This document shows positions 1-6,297 of a stretch of 7,266 nt of DNA, in pieces. The stretch spans positions 1 to 7,266 of the forward strand of contig CADCUA010000391.1 in assembly GCA_902805755.1 (NCBI GenBank), written 5' to 3'. The position numbers and the translations under genes are program-made. This DNA comes from an uncultured Lysobacter sp. (GTDB lineage: Bacteria; Pseudomonadota; Gammaproteobacteria; Xanthomonadales; Xanthomonadaceae). Position 1 is the stretch's first letter. Every line of letters starts with the position of its first letter. Below the pieces are notes generated by a model that made no database searches, was not told the DNA's origin, and saw nothing but the letters and a program-made list of their open reading frames with translations.

Positions 1-17
1 TGCCTTTGGTGCTGTTT

Positions 18-56
<39 letters not shown>

Positions 57-66
57 TGCCCGCGTC

Positions 67-245
67 GTAGAGCGTGCCGAGCAGCGCAGAGCGGAAGGGG
101 CGAAGAGGCGCCCCTGTCTGAGCGAAGCGAGTTTGGGCGCCGCCCCCTTCCGATCGAGCAGCACAGGGGACCGATGCGGCGAAGCCGTATCGGCACGCGT
201 CCGACGCCTGCGGTTTTGGTTACTTTTGACGCATCAAAAGTGACC
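67..245 (+). repeat. Left arm of the inverted repeat
   Basis: This arm pairs with 354-531 in reverse orientation. It contains two internal self-complementary elements: CGGC-gaa-GCCG at 177-187 and the T-rich hairpin at 218-245. A G/C hairpin follows at its inner edge (245-258). Confidence 0.8.
218..245 (+). repeat. Hairpin GGTTACTTTTG / CAAAAGTGACC within left arm
   Basis: Stem 218-228 pairs with 235-245 around the six-base loop ACGCAT. Ten of eleven positions are Watson-Crick, and the T221/G242 pair would be a G-U wobble in RNA. The mirrored copy in the right arm (354-379) is a perfect 10-bp stem with a different six-base loop. Confidence 0.75.
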
Positions 246-258
246 CGCCGCAAGGCGG
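245..258 (+). repeat. Small G/C hairpin CCGCC-gcaa-GGCGG
   Basis: A perfect 5-bp stem (245-249 with 254-258) closes a GCAA loop, which would be a GNRA-type tetraloop in + strand RNA. It sits directly inside the T-rich hairpin and has a positional counterpart at 338-353 with different stem bases. Confidence 0.6.
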
Positions 259-337
259 AAGCTCTCGCTCTGGCTGCGTCAGCAGCTGCAGTTGCTGTTA
301 CTCCAAAGCAAATCTGGACAAGCCACATCAACAGCTT

Positions 338-353
338 TCGCGCTGAAGCGCGA
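338..353 (+). repeat. Small G/C hairpin TCGCGC-tgaa-GCGCGA
   Basis: A perfect 6-bp stem (338-343 with 348-353) surrounds a four-base loop. It lies at the inner edge of the right arm, mirroring the hairpin at 245-258. The stem bases differ between the two copies, yet each copy pairs perfectly with itself. Confidence 0.6.
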
Positions 354-379
354 GTTACTTTTGTTACGGCAAAAGTAAC
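354..379 (+). repeat. Hairpin GTTACTTTTG / CAAAAGTAAC within right arm
   Basis: A perfect 10-bp inverted repeat (354-363 with 370-379) encloses the loop TTACGG. The sequence continues CAAAACC, matching in reverse the GGTTTTGG that precedes the left-arm copy. Confidence 0.75.
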
Positions 380-531
380 CAAAACCATTGGCCCCGGACG
401 CTCGCCGATACGGCTTCGCCGCATCGGTTCCCTGTGCTGCTCGCGCAAAGAGGGACGGCGCCCAAACTCGCTTCGCTCAGACAGGGGCGCCTCTTCGCCC
501 TTTTTGCACTGCGCTGCTCGGCGAGCTCTAC
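354..531 (-). repeat. Right arm of the inverted repeat
   Basis: Read on the minus strand, this arm matches 67-245. Matching is perfect over 456-500 and has one mismatch in 404-443. It becomes weaker toward the outer edge at 501-531, where insertions are not needed but several substitutions are. Confidence 0.8.
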
Positions 532-562
532 GGGGCTGGGAAGTTCCGGAGCACGAGCACAG

Positions 563-604
563 CAACGGCAACGGAAAGGGCAAGGGCAACGCAAGCAGCA
601 ACTG
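563..604 (-). repeat. Degenerate CAACGG (CCGTTG on minus strand) hexamer array, right end of element
   Basis: Two perfect CAACGG units (563-574) are followed in the same six-base phase by AAAGGG, CAAGGG, CAACGC, AAGCAG and CAACTG. On the minus strand this is the same CCGTTG motif as at 18-56, but decayed. It mirrors the left array at the far end of the inverted repeat. Confidence 0.6.
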
Positions 605-893
605 GAAGAGCGCCAGCAGCGATGATCTCGACCGCACCGCGACCGGACGCCAAACATCGGCACGCTCGACAGCGAGCCCGGATGTGGTGCCTCGTACGTC
701 AACAAGCATCAGTCGACGCCACCAAGGTCCAAATTCGGCTCGGACCTGTAGACAGCTGCACATCCCCGCGCACGCCCATCAAAACCGGCCGTTGTGCTCC
801 GACCGTCAACCTCCACCGATCCGACCCCGCCGGCCGCCAATTACAGCATCGCCGTCAGCCGCCACGCTCACCGCCGGCCTCCAGCCCGGACGC
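605..893. other. Apparently non-coding stretch upstream of the first gene
   Basis: I see no credible gene here. The open frames crossing it on both strands encode Arg/Pro/Ser/Thr-rich products without recognisable domains, and they run into either the repeat or the HAD gene out of frame. Base use is less regular than in the genes downstream. No tRNA, clear terminator or riboswitch fold was recognised. It may hold the upstream part of the promoter for the gene at 906, but no TTGACA-like -35 box stands out at the expected distance. Confidence 0.6.
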
Positions 894-899
894 TAGAAT
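894..899 (+). promoter_or_regulatory. Candidate -10 box TAGAAT for a leaderless transcript
   Basis: TAGAAT differs from the sigma-70 consensus TATAAT at one position. It ends six bases before the ATG at 906, so initiation about seven bases downstream of the box would fall on or next to the start codon. The bases between box and ATG (CACCGC) contain no Shine-Dalgarno sequence, consistent with a leaderless message. Bases around 871-876 do not resemble a -35 hexamer, so the call depends on the -10 box alone. Confidence 0.4.
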
Positions 900-905
900 C
901 ACCGC

Positions 906-1637
906 ATGCATTTCCCCGTTCATGCGATCACCCTCGACCTCGACGACACCATCTGGCCGATCGCCCCGGTGATCCCGCGCGCCGAGGCCGCGCTCGATAC
1001 CTGGCTGCGCGAGCACGCTCCGCGCACGGCCCAGCGCTGGTCAGTGGACGCCACGCGCGCGCTGCGTGACCGGGTGGCGGCAGAGCATCCGCACCTTGCG
1101 CATGACTTCACGCGCCAGCGCATGATCACGCTCGAGCGCATGTTCGAATCGGCCGGTGACGATGTCGCGCTCGCCGAGCCCGCATTCGAGACGTTCTTCG
1201 CAGCGCGTTGCGAGGTCACGCATTACGACGACAGCGTCGAGGCGCTCGAGCGGCTTGCCGCGCGCGTGCCGCTGGCGGCGCTGAGCAACGGCAATGCGTG
1301 CCTCAAGCGCATCGGGTTGATGCGGTTGTTCCGCTTCCAGCTCGGCGCCCGCGAACACGGCGCCGCGAAACCGGCCGCGAGCATCTTCCATGCCGCCTGC
1401 ACGCAGCTCGGCGTTGCGCCCGCGCAGGTGCTGCATGTCGGCGACGACATCGAGATGGACGTGGTCGGCGCGCACCGCGCGGGCTTGCGGACCTGCTGGA
1501 TCAACCGGCCCGACGCCGCCGGCGCGCTGCGCGCATGGCCGCACGCGGACGTGCGCCCCGACCTGGAATTTTCCACTCTTGCCGCACTCGCCGACTGGCT
1601 GGACGCGGCCCCTGCCCCGGACCCTGCCCGCGCATGA
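906..1637 (+). CDS. HAD-superfamily (subfamily IA) phosphatase, YigB-like
   Basis: This 243-residue cytoplasmic protein has all four HAD motifs in order. Motif I is DLDDT, with nucleophile D11, acid/base D13 and T15. Motif II is LSNGN, with S127. Motif III is the lysine K155 in AAKPAAS. Motif IV is GDDIEMD, with D180, D181 and D185 for Mg2+. The insert after motif I (about residues 17-110) looks alpha-helical, as in the C1 cap of subfamily IA. Such enzymes hydrolyse small phosphate esters through an aspartyl-phosphate intermediate. The opening DLDDTIWP and the length resemble YigB-type phosphatases, which act on the riboflavin precursor 5-amino-6-(5-phosphoribitylamino)uracil, but the substrate is inferred only. 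ATG 906 is chosen because motif I follows within eleven residues and a -10-like box sits immediately upstream. The stop codon overlaps the aminopeptidase start in an ATGA. The Ala/Pro-rich C-terminal tail appears non-catalytic. Confidence 0.9.
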   Translation: MHFPVHAITLDLDDTIWPIAPVIPRAEAALDTWLREHAPRTAQRWSVDATRALRDRVAAEHPHLAHDFTRQRMITLERMFESAGDDVALAEPAFETFFAARCEVTHYDDSVEALERLAARVPLAALSNGNACLKRIGLMRLFRFQLGAREHGAAKPAASIFHAACTQLGVAPAQVLHVGDDIEMDVVGAHRAGLRTCWINRPDAAGALRAWPHADVRPDLEFSTLAALADWLDAAPAPDPARA

Positions 1638-3007
1638 ACCTGCCCACCGGCTTTACCGATACCGCCACCGATGCGCTGCCGCTGCACGTCATCGACCGCA
1701 CCGGCTATCCGCAATGGCGTGCGTCGCAGGACGCGCCGACCGCCGCGTGGCTGGACGCGCACGGCTTCGATGCGAACGCGGGCCTGGCGCTGGTATTGCC
1801 GGGCGCGGACGGTGGCGCGGGCAGCGCGGTGATCGGCGTCGGCGATGTGCTCGATCCATATTCCTATGCGCACGCGCCCTTGGTGCTGCCACCGCGCACG
1901 TGGCGGGTCGCATCGACCCTGGGCGCGGGCGAGCTCGCCGCGCTGCAGCTCGGATGGGGCCTGGGCAGCTACCGCTTCAGCCGCTACAAGGCGCCGCCGC
2001 GCGCACCGGCGCAACTGGTGATCGAAGGCGACGCGAGCGCGGTGTTCGACGAGCTGGCCGCATGCATCCGCGTGCGCGACCTGGTCAACACGCCGACCGA
2101 GCACATGGGCCCGGACCAGCTGGAACAGGTGGTGTGCGAGATGGGCGAACGCTTCGGCGCGCGCATCGAAGTGATCGGCGACGAGGACCTGCTCACGCAG
2201 AACTTTCCTGCGATCCATGCGGTCGGCCGCGCTTCGCACCGCGCGCCGCGCCTGATCGCATTGCACTGGGGCGATGCGGCGCATCCGCATATCGCGCTGG
2301 TCGGCAAGGGCGTGTGCTTCGACACGGGCGGGCTGAACATCAAGCCCGGCGAAGGCATGCGCAACATGAAAAAGGACATGGGCGGCGCCGCGCATGCAAT
2401 CGCACTTGCCGAACTGATCATGGCGCGCGGCCTGCCGGTGCGTTTCACGCTGCTGATCGCGGCGGTGGAAAACGCGATCGGCCCGAACGCGCTGCGCCCG
2501 GGCGAGGTGATCGATACGCGCCTGGGCGTAAGCGTGGAGATCGACAACACCGACGCCGAAGGCCGGCTGGTGCTGTGCGATGCGCTGACCTACGCGGCCG
2601 AGCAGCAGCCGGAACTGATCCTGGACTTCGCCACGCTCACGGGCGCGGCGCGCATCGCGCTCGGCCCGGACCTGCCGGCGATGTACAGCAACGACGAGGC
2701 GCTCGCGCAAGCGTGGCTGGACGCGGGCACCCGACAGCGCGACCCGCTGTGGCGCATGCCGCTGTGGCGGCCGTACCTGCGCTATTTCAGCAGCACGATC
2801 GCCGACATCGCGAACTCCGGCCCTTCGCGCATGGGCGGCAGCATCACCGCCGCGCTGTATCTGGAGCGGTTTATCCCGCCGACGCAGCCCTGGGCGCATC
2901 TGGACGTGTACAGCTGGAACGACACCGATCGCCCCGGCCGACCGACCGGCGGCGAGGCGCAGGGCCTGCGCGCGGCCTACGCGATGCTGCGTTCGCGTTT
3001 CGGCTGA
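1634..3007 (+). CDS. M17 family leucyl aminopeptidase
   Basis: This 457-residue enzyme is expected to remove N-terminal residues from peptides in the cytoplasm using two metal ions. The spacing of active-site residues reproduces E. coli PepA exactly: metal ligands K225, D230, D248, D307 and E309, with catalytic K237 and R311. The family signature NTDAEGRL is at 306-312. Residues 1-150 form a divergent N-terminal domain and 150-457 the peptidase domain, including ATLTGAAR (333-340) and a conserved PTGGEAQGLR near the end. It is shorter than canonical PepA (about 500 residues), mostly in the N-terminal domain, so it may be a second M17 paralogue rather than the orthologue of pepA. That also leaves open whether it has PepA's DNA-binding role. 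ATG 1634 shares ATGA with the upstream stop and has no good ribosome site, so translational coupling to the HAD gene is likely. An open frame extends upstream to 1208, but that part overlaps the HAD gene in another frame and is not protein-like. Confidence 0.95.
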   Translation: MNLPTGFTDTATDALPLHVIDRTGYPQWRASQDAPTAAWLDAHGFDANAGLALVLPGADGGAGSAVIGVGDVLDPYSYAHAPLVLPPRTWRVASTLGAGELAALQLGWGLGSYRFSRYKAPPRAPAQLVIEGDASAVFDELAACIRVRDLVNTPTEHMGPDQLEQVVCEMGERFGARIEVIGDEDLLTQNFPAIHAVGRASHRAPRLIALHWGDAAHPHIALVGKGVCFDTGGLNIKPGEGMRNMKKDMGGAAHAIALAELIMARGLPVRFTLLIAAVENAIGPNALRPGEVIDTRLGVSVEIDNTDAEGRLVLCDALTYAAEQQPELILDFATLTGAARIALGPDLPAMYSNDEALAQAWLDAGTRQRDPLWRMPLWRPYLRYFSSTIADIANSGPSRMGGSITAALYLERFIPPTQPWAHLDVYSWNDTDRPGRPTGGEAQGLRAAYAMLRSRFG

Positions 3008-3021
3008 ATCGCGTCTGCCCC

Positions 3022-3057
3022 GCCGCCTTGCGCATGACGCGGGCGGCAACTGCGCAA
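3022..3057 (+). promoter_or_regulatory. Overlapping alternative hairpins after the aminopeptidase gene
   Basis: GCCGCC (3022-3027) can pair with GGCGGC (3042-3047), and TTGCGC (3028-3033) with GCGCAA (3052-3057). The second stem's 5' half lies inside the first stem's loop while its 3' half lies outside, so the two are interleaved: they exclude each other unless they form a pseudoknot. No T-tract follows, so this is not a typical intrinsic terminator. Short G/C stems are expected by chance in DNA this GC-rich, hence the low score. Confidence 0.25.
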
Positions 3058-3071
3058 GTGACCTCCGGCAC

Positions 3072-3097
3072 GATGGCCGCGCCCGCTCGCGGCCGTC
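3072..3097 (+). terminator. Candidate terminator or attenuator hairpin between the two operons
   Basis: GATGGCCGCG (3072-3081) pairs with CGCGGCCGTC (3088-3097) around the loop CCCGCT. The ten-pair stem has one T/G position (U-G wobble in RNA). The bases following are ACACTACGCG, so the T-tract of a classical intrinsic terminator is missing. It lies between the stop at 3007 and the adaptor start at 3132, so it could separate the two transcription units or act in the adaptor's 5' leader. Sequence alone does not decide. Confidence 0.35.
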
Positions 3098-3117
3098 ACA
3101 CTACGCGCTGTTTCGCG

Positions 3118-3122
3118 AAGGA
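3118..3122 (+). promoter_or_regulatory. Ribosome binding site AAGGA for the adaptor gene
   Basis: AAGGA lies nine bases before the ATG at 3132. It is the clearest Shine-Dalgarno sequence in the window and fixes the adaptor start. It also shows that this operon begins with a leadered message, unlike the gene at 906. Confidence 0.7.
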
Positions 3123-3131
3123 CCACGCACC

Positions 3132-4373
3132 ATGGCACGACCGGCCGAGCTGCTGAAGGAACTCAGGATCGAGCGTCGCCCGCAGGCGAAAAAGCCGCGG
3201 CGTCGTCGCTGGCCGATCGTGCTGGCCGTGCTCGCGGTGCTGCTCGGCGCCGCGGTGGTGTTCGGCATGAACCGCCCGGTGACGGTCACGACCGCGACCG
3301 CGCGCGACGCCGCCGACCCGGCGAACGCATCGGTGCTCGATGCGTCCGGCTACATCGTCGCGCGCCGCATCGCGACGGTGTCGTCGAAGATCACCGGCAA
3401 GGTGCGCGAGGTCATGATCGAGGAAGGCCAGAAGGTCCAGGCCGGCCAAGTGCTGGCGACGCTTGATCCGATCGATGCGAGCGCGCAGCGCGAACTCGCC
3501 GCGGCGCAGGTATCGGCGGCGCGCAGCCAGGTCGGACAGGTGCGCGCGCAACTGCGCGAGGCCGACGCGCAGGTGAGAAGGCTCGGCGCGCTGCAGGGCC
3601 AGCAGCTGGTCTCGCGTGCGCAGTACGAGCAGGCGCAGGCGCAACGCGATGCATTGCGCGCGCAGCTGGCGTCGATCCAGAGCAACGCCGCGGTCGCGGG
3701 CGAACAGCTGGACGTGGCGCGCATCGGCGTGGAGAACACCGTGGTGCGTGCGCCGTTCGACGGCGTCATCGTGACGAAAGCCGCGCAGCCGGGCGAGATG
3801 ATCTCGCCGATCAGCGCCGGCGGCGGCTCGATCCGCACCGGCATCGGCACGATCGTCGACATGGAATCGCTGGAAGTGCAGGTCGACGTCAACGAGGCCT
3901 ACATCGGCCGCGTGCAACCTGGCATGCCGGTCGAGGCCGTGCTCAACGCGTATCCGGACTGGCGCATCCCCGGCTCGGTCATCGCGATCATCCCCACCGC
4001 CGACCGCAGCAAGGCGACGGTCAAGGTGCGCATCGCGCTCGGCGTGCGTGACGCGCGCATCGTGCCGGACATGGGCGTGCGCGTGAGTTTCATGGAAAAG
4101 AATGCGGCGAACGCACCGAAGCCGACCGGCGCGTGGATTCCGGTCAAGGCGATCGTGCTGCCCGAAGGCGCGGACGCGGCGAAGGCGACGGCCGGCCATG
4201 TGTTCGTGGTCGCCGACGGCAAGGCGCAGCGCCGCGAGGTGCAGCTGGCGGAAACGCGCGATGCCGACCGCCGCGCGAGCGGTGGGCTCAAGCCGGGCGA
4301 AGCGGTGGTGCTGGAGCCGGGCGAACTGCGCGACGGCCAGCGCGTCGCCACGGCCGCCGACGCGAAGAAATAA
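3132..4373 (+). CDS. MacA/HlyD-like periplasmic adaptor subunit of an ABC exporter
   Basis: This 413-residue membrane-fusion protein would bridge inner-membrane permeases to an outer-membrane channel. The N-terminus is cytoplasmic and very basic (KPRRRR at 21-26), followed by one transmembrane helix (27-46) with the rest in the periplasm. It lacks a lipobox. The biotinyl-lipoyl-like domain is split: the first half is about 82-113 (GKVREVMIEEGQKVQAG) and the second about 203-225 (RAPFDGVIVTKAAQPGE). Between them lies an Ala/Gln/Arg-rich coiled-coil hairpin (114-200). A beta-barrel (about 246-322) and a membrane-proximal domain (about 333-410) follow. This domain order and length fit MacA-type adaptors. 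The start is supported by AAGGA at nine bases. The ATPase begins four bases after its stop. RND-pump adaptors share this fold, but the adjacent ABC genes make an ABC role far more likely. Substrate unknown. Confidence 0.92.
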   Translation: MARPAELLKELRIERRPQAKKPRRRRWPIVLAVLAVLLGAAVVFGMNRPVTVTTATARDAADPANASVLDASGYIVARRIATVSSKITGKVREVMIEEGQKVQAGQVLATLDPIDASAQRELAAAQVSAARSQVGQVRAQLREADAQVRRLGALQGQQLVSRAQYEQAQAQRDALRAQLASIQSNAAVAGEQLDVARIGVENTVVRAPFDGVIVTKAAQPGEMISPISAGGGSIRTGIGTIVDMESLEVQVDVNEAYIGRVQPGMPVEAVLNAYPDWRIPGSVIAIIPTADRSKATVKVRIALGVRDARIVPDMGVRVSFMEKNAANAPKPTGAWIPVKAIVLPEGADAAKATAGHVFVVADGKAQRREVQLAETRDADRRASGGLKPGEAVVLEPGELRDGQRVATAADAKK

Positions 4374-4377
4374 GCCG

Positions 4378-5115
4378 ATGCAGCCGCACGCGATGCACGA
4401 CCAGGCGCATCCCGGCCACGAGCACGCACGCGTGCTCGTGGAAATCCGCGACCTCACCAAAAGCTATGAGCGCGGCACGCAGCTCGTGGAAGTGCTGCAC
4501 CACATCGACCTCGACATCCCGCACGGCGACTTCGTCGCGCTGATGGGCCCGTCCGGTTCGGGCAAGACCACGCTGCTCAACCTCATCGGCGGGCTGGACT
4601 CGCCCAGCGGCGGCGAGCTGCGCGTGGACGGCGTGGCAATCGATGATCTCGGCGGCGATGAGCTTGCGGCCTGGCGCGCGAACACGGTCGGCTTCATCTT
4701 CCAGAGCTACAACCTGATGCCGGTGCTCAGCGCGCAGCGCAATGTCGAGCTGCCGCTGCTGCTCACGGACATGGGCGCGGCCGAACGCGCGCGCCGCGCG
4801 ACGCTGGCGCTGGAACTCGTCGGCCTCGGCGAGCGCGCGAAGCACAAGCCGAACGAACTGTCCGGCGGCCAGCAGCAGCGCGTGGCGATCGCGCGTGCGC
4901 TGGTGTCCGACCCGCTGCTGCTGATCTGCGACGAACCGACCGGCGATCTGGACCGCAAGACCGCCGATGAAGTGCTGACACTGCTGCAGCAACTCAATCG
5001 CGAGTTCGGCAAGACGATCGTGATGGTCACGCACGACCCGAAGGCGGCCGAGTACGCGCGGCGCACCGTGCACCTGGACAAGGGCACGCTGGTCGACGAG
5101 CCGGCAGCGCACTGA
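4378..5115 (+). CDS. ABC transporter ATP-binding protein, MacB/LolD-type
   Basis: This 245-residue cytoplasmic ATPase would power the adjoining permeases. All nucleotide-binding motifs are intact: Walker A GPSGSGKT (57-64), Q-loop Q109 in IFQSYNLMP, signature LSGGQQQR (161-168), Walker B LLICDE (181-186) with catalytic E186, D-loop GDLD (189-192), and switch histidine H219 in VMVTHD. The FQSYNL and [15 protein letters not shown] context is typical of the MacB/LolD/FtsE group. There is no permease domain, so this corresponds to the ATPase half of MacB encoded alone. The first 16 residues contain five histidines and precede the conserved fold. ATG 4378 is chosen because it follows the adaptor stop by four bases; its ribosome site is weak (AAGAAATAAG). 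ATG 4393 is an alternative that would remove five residues. The next gene starts twelve bases after the stop. Confidence 0.95.
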   Translation: MQPHAMHDQAHPGHEHARVLVEIRDLTKSYERGTQLVEVLHHIDLDIPHGDFVALMGPSGSGKTTLLNLIGGLDSPSGGELRVDGVAIDDLGGDELAAWRANTVGFIFQSYNLMPVLSAQRNVELPLLLTDMGAAERARRATLALELVGLGERAKHKPNELSGGQQQRVAIARALVSDPLLLICDEPTGDLDRKTADEVLTLLQQLNREFGKTIVMVTHDPKAAEYARRTVHLDKGTLVDEPAAH

Positions 5116-5127
5116 GGCCGTGCATCC

Positions 5128-6294
5128 ATGAACGCCGTGCGCAAATACTTCCCGCTGGTGTGGGGCGCGCTGTTTCGCAAGAAGACGCGCACGGTGTTCA
5201 CGCTGCTGTCGTTGACCGCGGCGTTCTTGCTGATCGGCCTGCTGCAGGCGGTGAATTCGCTGTTTGCCGGCGGCGCGGATTTCCTCGGTGCGAACCGGTT
5301 GATCGTGCAGGCGAAGACCAGCTTCACCCAGCCATTGCCGATGCGCCTGTTGCCGCAGCTCGAGGCGATCCCGGGCGTGGAGCGCGTGGGCTTCTCGCAG
5401 TTCTTCGGCGGGCAGTACCGCGACGAACGCGCGGGCTTTCCGCAGTTCGTGGTCGGACCGCAGCGCCTGCGCGAGACCTATCCCGAATGGGTGATGCCCG
5501 AGGAGCAGTGGCGCGCGTTTATTTCCACCGCGGACGGTGCGATCGTCGGGCGCAAGCTGGTCGAGCAGTACGGCTGGAAGATCGGCGACATCATTCCGCT
5601 CAACAGTTTCATCTGGACCAAGGCCGATGGCGATCGCGTGTGGGAATGGCGCGTGGTCGGCATCTTCGACGGCCACGACCAGAAGTGGCAGGACCAGGCG
5701 CAGCTGATGTATCTGAACTACGCGCAGTTCGATGAAGGCCGCAATCCGCGTGCGAAGGGCCTGGCCGGTGTGTTCGTGGTGCGCGTGCGCGATCCGCTGG
5801 ATTCGCCGCGCATCGCGGAAGAAATCGACCGGCGCTTCGCGAATTCGTCGGACGAAACCAAGAGCCAGAACGAAGCCGATTTCCAGCTCAACTTCGTCAA
5901 GCAGTTCGGCGACATCGGTTTCATCATGAACGCGATCTCGGGCGCGGTGTTCTTCACCATCCTGATCCTCACCGGCTTCACCATGAGCCAGGCGGTGCGC
6001 GAGCGCATTCCGGAGCTCGCAGTGCTCAAGTGCCTGGGCTTCACCGACCGCACGGTGCTGTGGCTGGTGCTCGCCGAAGCGCTGCTGCTGTGCGCGCTCG
6101 GCGCGGCGCTTGGAATGGCGCTCGCCGCGCTGGTGACTGCGAACCTGCCGCCGCAGTTTCCACCGCTGCAGCCGGACAAGCGCGTGTGGTTGTTCGTGCT
6201 CGGCGCGGTCGTCGTGCTTGCGAGCGCGGTCGGCATTCCGCCGGCGCTGCGCGCGAAGCGCTTGAAGATTGTCGACGCGCTGGCGGGGCGGTGA
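5128..6294 (+). CDS. ABC transporter permease, FtsX/MacB family (first of two)
   Basis: This 388-residue inner-membrane protein has four predicted transmembrane helices: about 22-43, 266-288, 311-337 and 352-372. The periplasmic domain (about 44-262) is MacB-like, shown by [19 protein letters not shown] (140-158), a pattern found in MacB_PCD domains. This domain has several tryptophans (121, 128, 150, 163, 172, 174, 187). The FtsX core has [15 protein letters not shown] (291-305), the cytoplasmic segment thought to contact the ATPase. The tail [13 protein letters not shown] matches the common C-terminus of these permeases. The order of one N-terminal helix, a large periplasmic domain and three C-terminal helices is the MacB topology without its ATPase. 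GAGG about ten bases upstream of ATG 5128 is a plausible ribosome site. It probably pairs with the product of the next gene as a heterodimer. Confidence 0.92.
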   Translation: MNAVRKYFPLVWGALFRKKTRTVFTLLSLTAAFLLIGLLQAVNSLFAGGADFLGANRLIVQAKTSFTQPLPMRLLPQLEAIPGVERVGFSQFFGGQYRDERAGFPQFVVGPQRLRETYPEWVMPEEQWRAFISTADGAIVGRKLVEQYGWKIGDIIPLNSFIWTKADGDRVWEWRVVGIFDGHDQKWQDQAQLMYLNYAQFDEGRNPRAKGLAGVFVVRVRDPLDSPRIAEEIDRRFANSSDETKSQNEADFQLNFVKQFGDIGFIMNAISGAVFFTILILTGFTMSQAVRERIPELAVLKCLGFTDRTVLWLVLAEALLLCALGAALGMALAALVTANLPPQFPPLQPDKRVWLFVLGAVVVLASAVGIPPALRAKRLKIVDALAGR

Positions 6295-6297
6295 TCG

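Noticed and set aside
364..972. Other reading frames over the right arm and 605-905 on both strands
   Set aside because: Products are Arg/Ser/Pro/Cys-rich without domain motifs, and several overlap the HAD gene in the wrong frame.
1208..1633. N-terminal extension of the aminopeptidase frame upstream of 1634
   Set aside because: It lies inside the HAD gene in another frame and encodes an Arg-rich sequence unlike any M17 domain. The ATGA start is much more plausible.
1223..3049. Minus-strand reading frame of about 608 codons opposite the aminopeptidase
   Set aside because: It is antisense to two genes with complete catalytic motifs. Stop-free antisense frames are expected in very GC-rich coding DNA. 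The product is Arg/Ala/His-rich with no family signature.
3132..4373. Adaptor of an RND multidrug pump
   Set aside because: The fold is shared, but the next three genes are ABC components and no RND transporter is present.
3096..5676. Long minus-strand frames opposite the adaptor, ATPase and first permease
   Set aside because: Antisense shadows. Composition is dominated by Arg, His, Ala and Asp, with no motifs, while the + strand frames carry full sets of family motifs.
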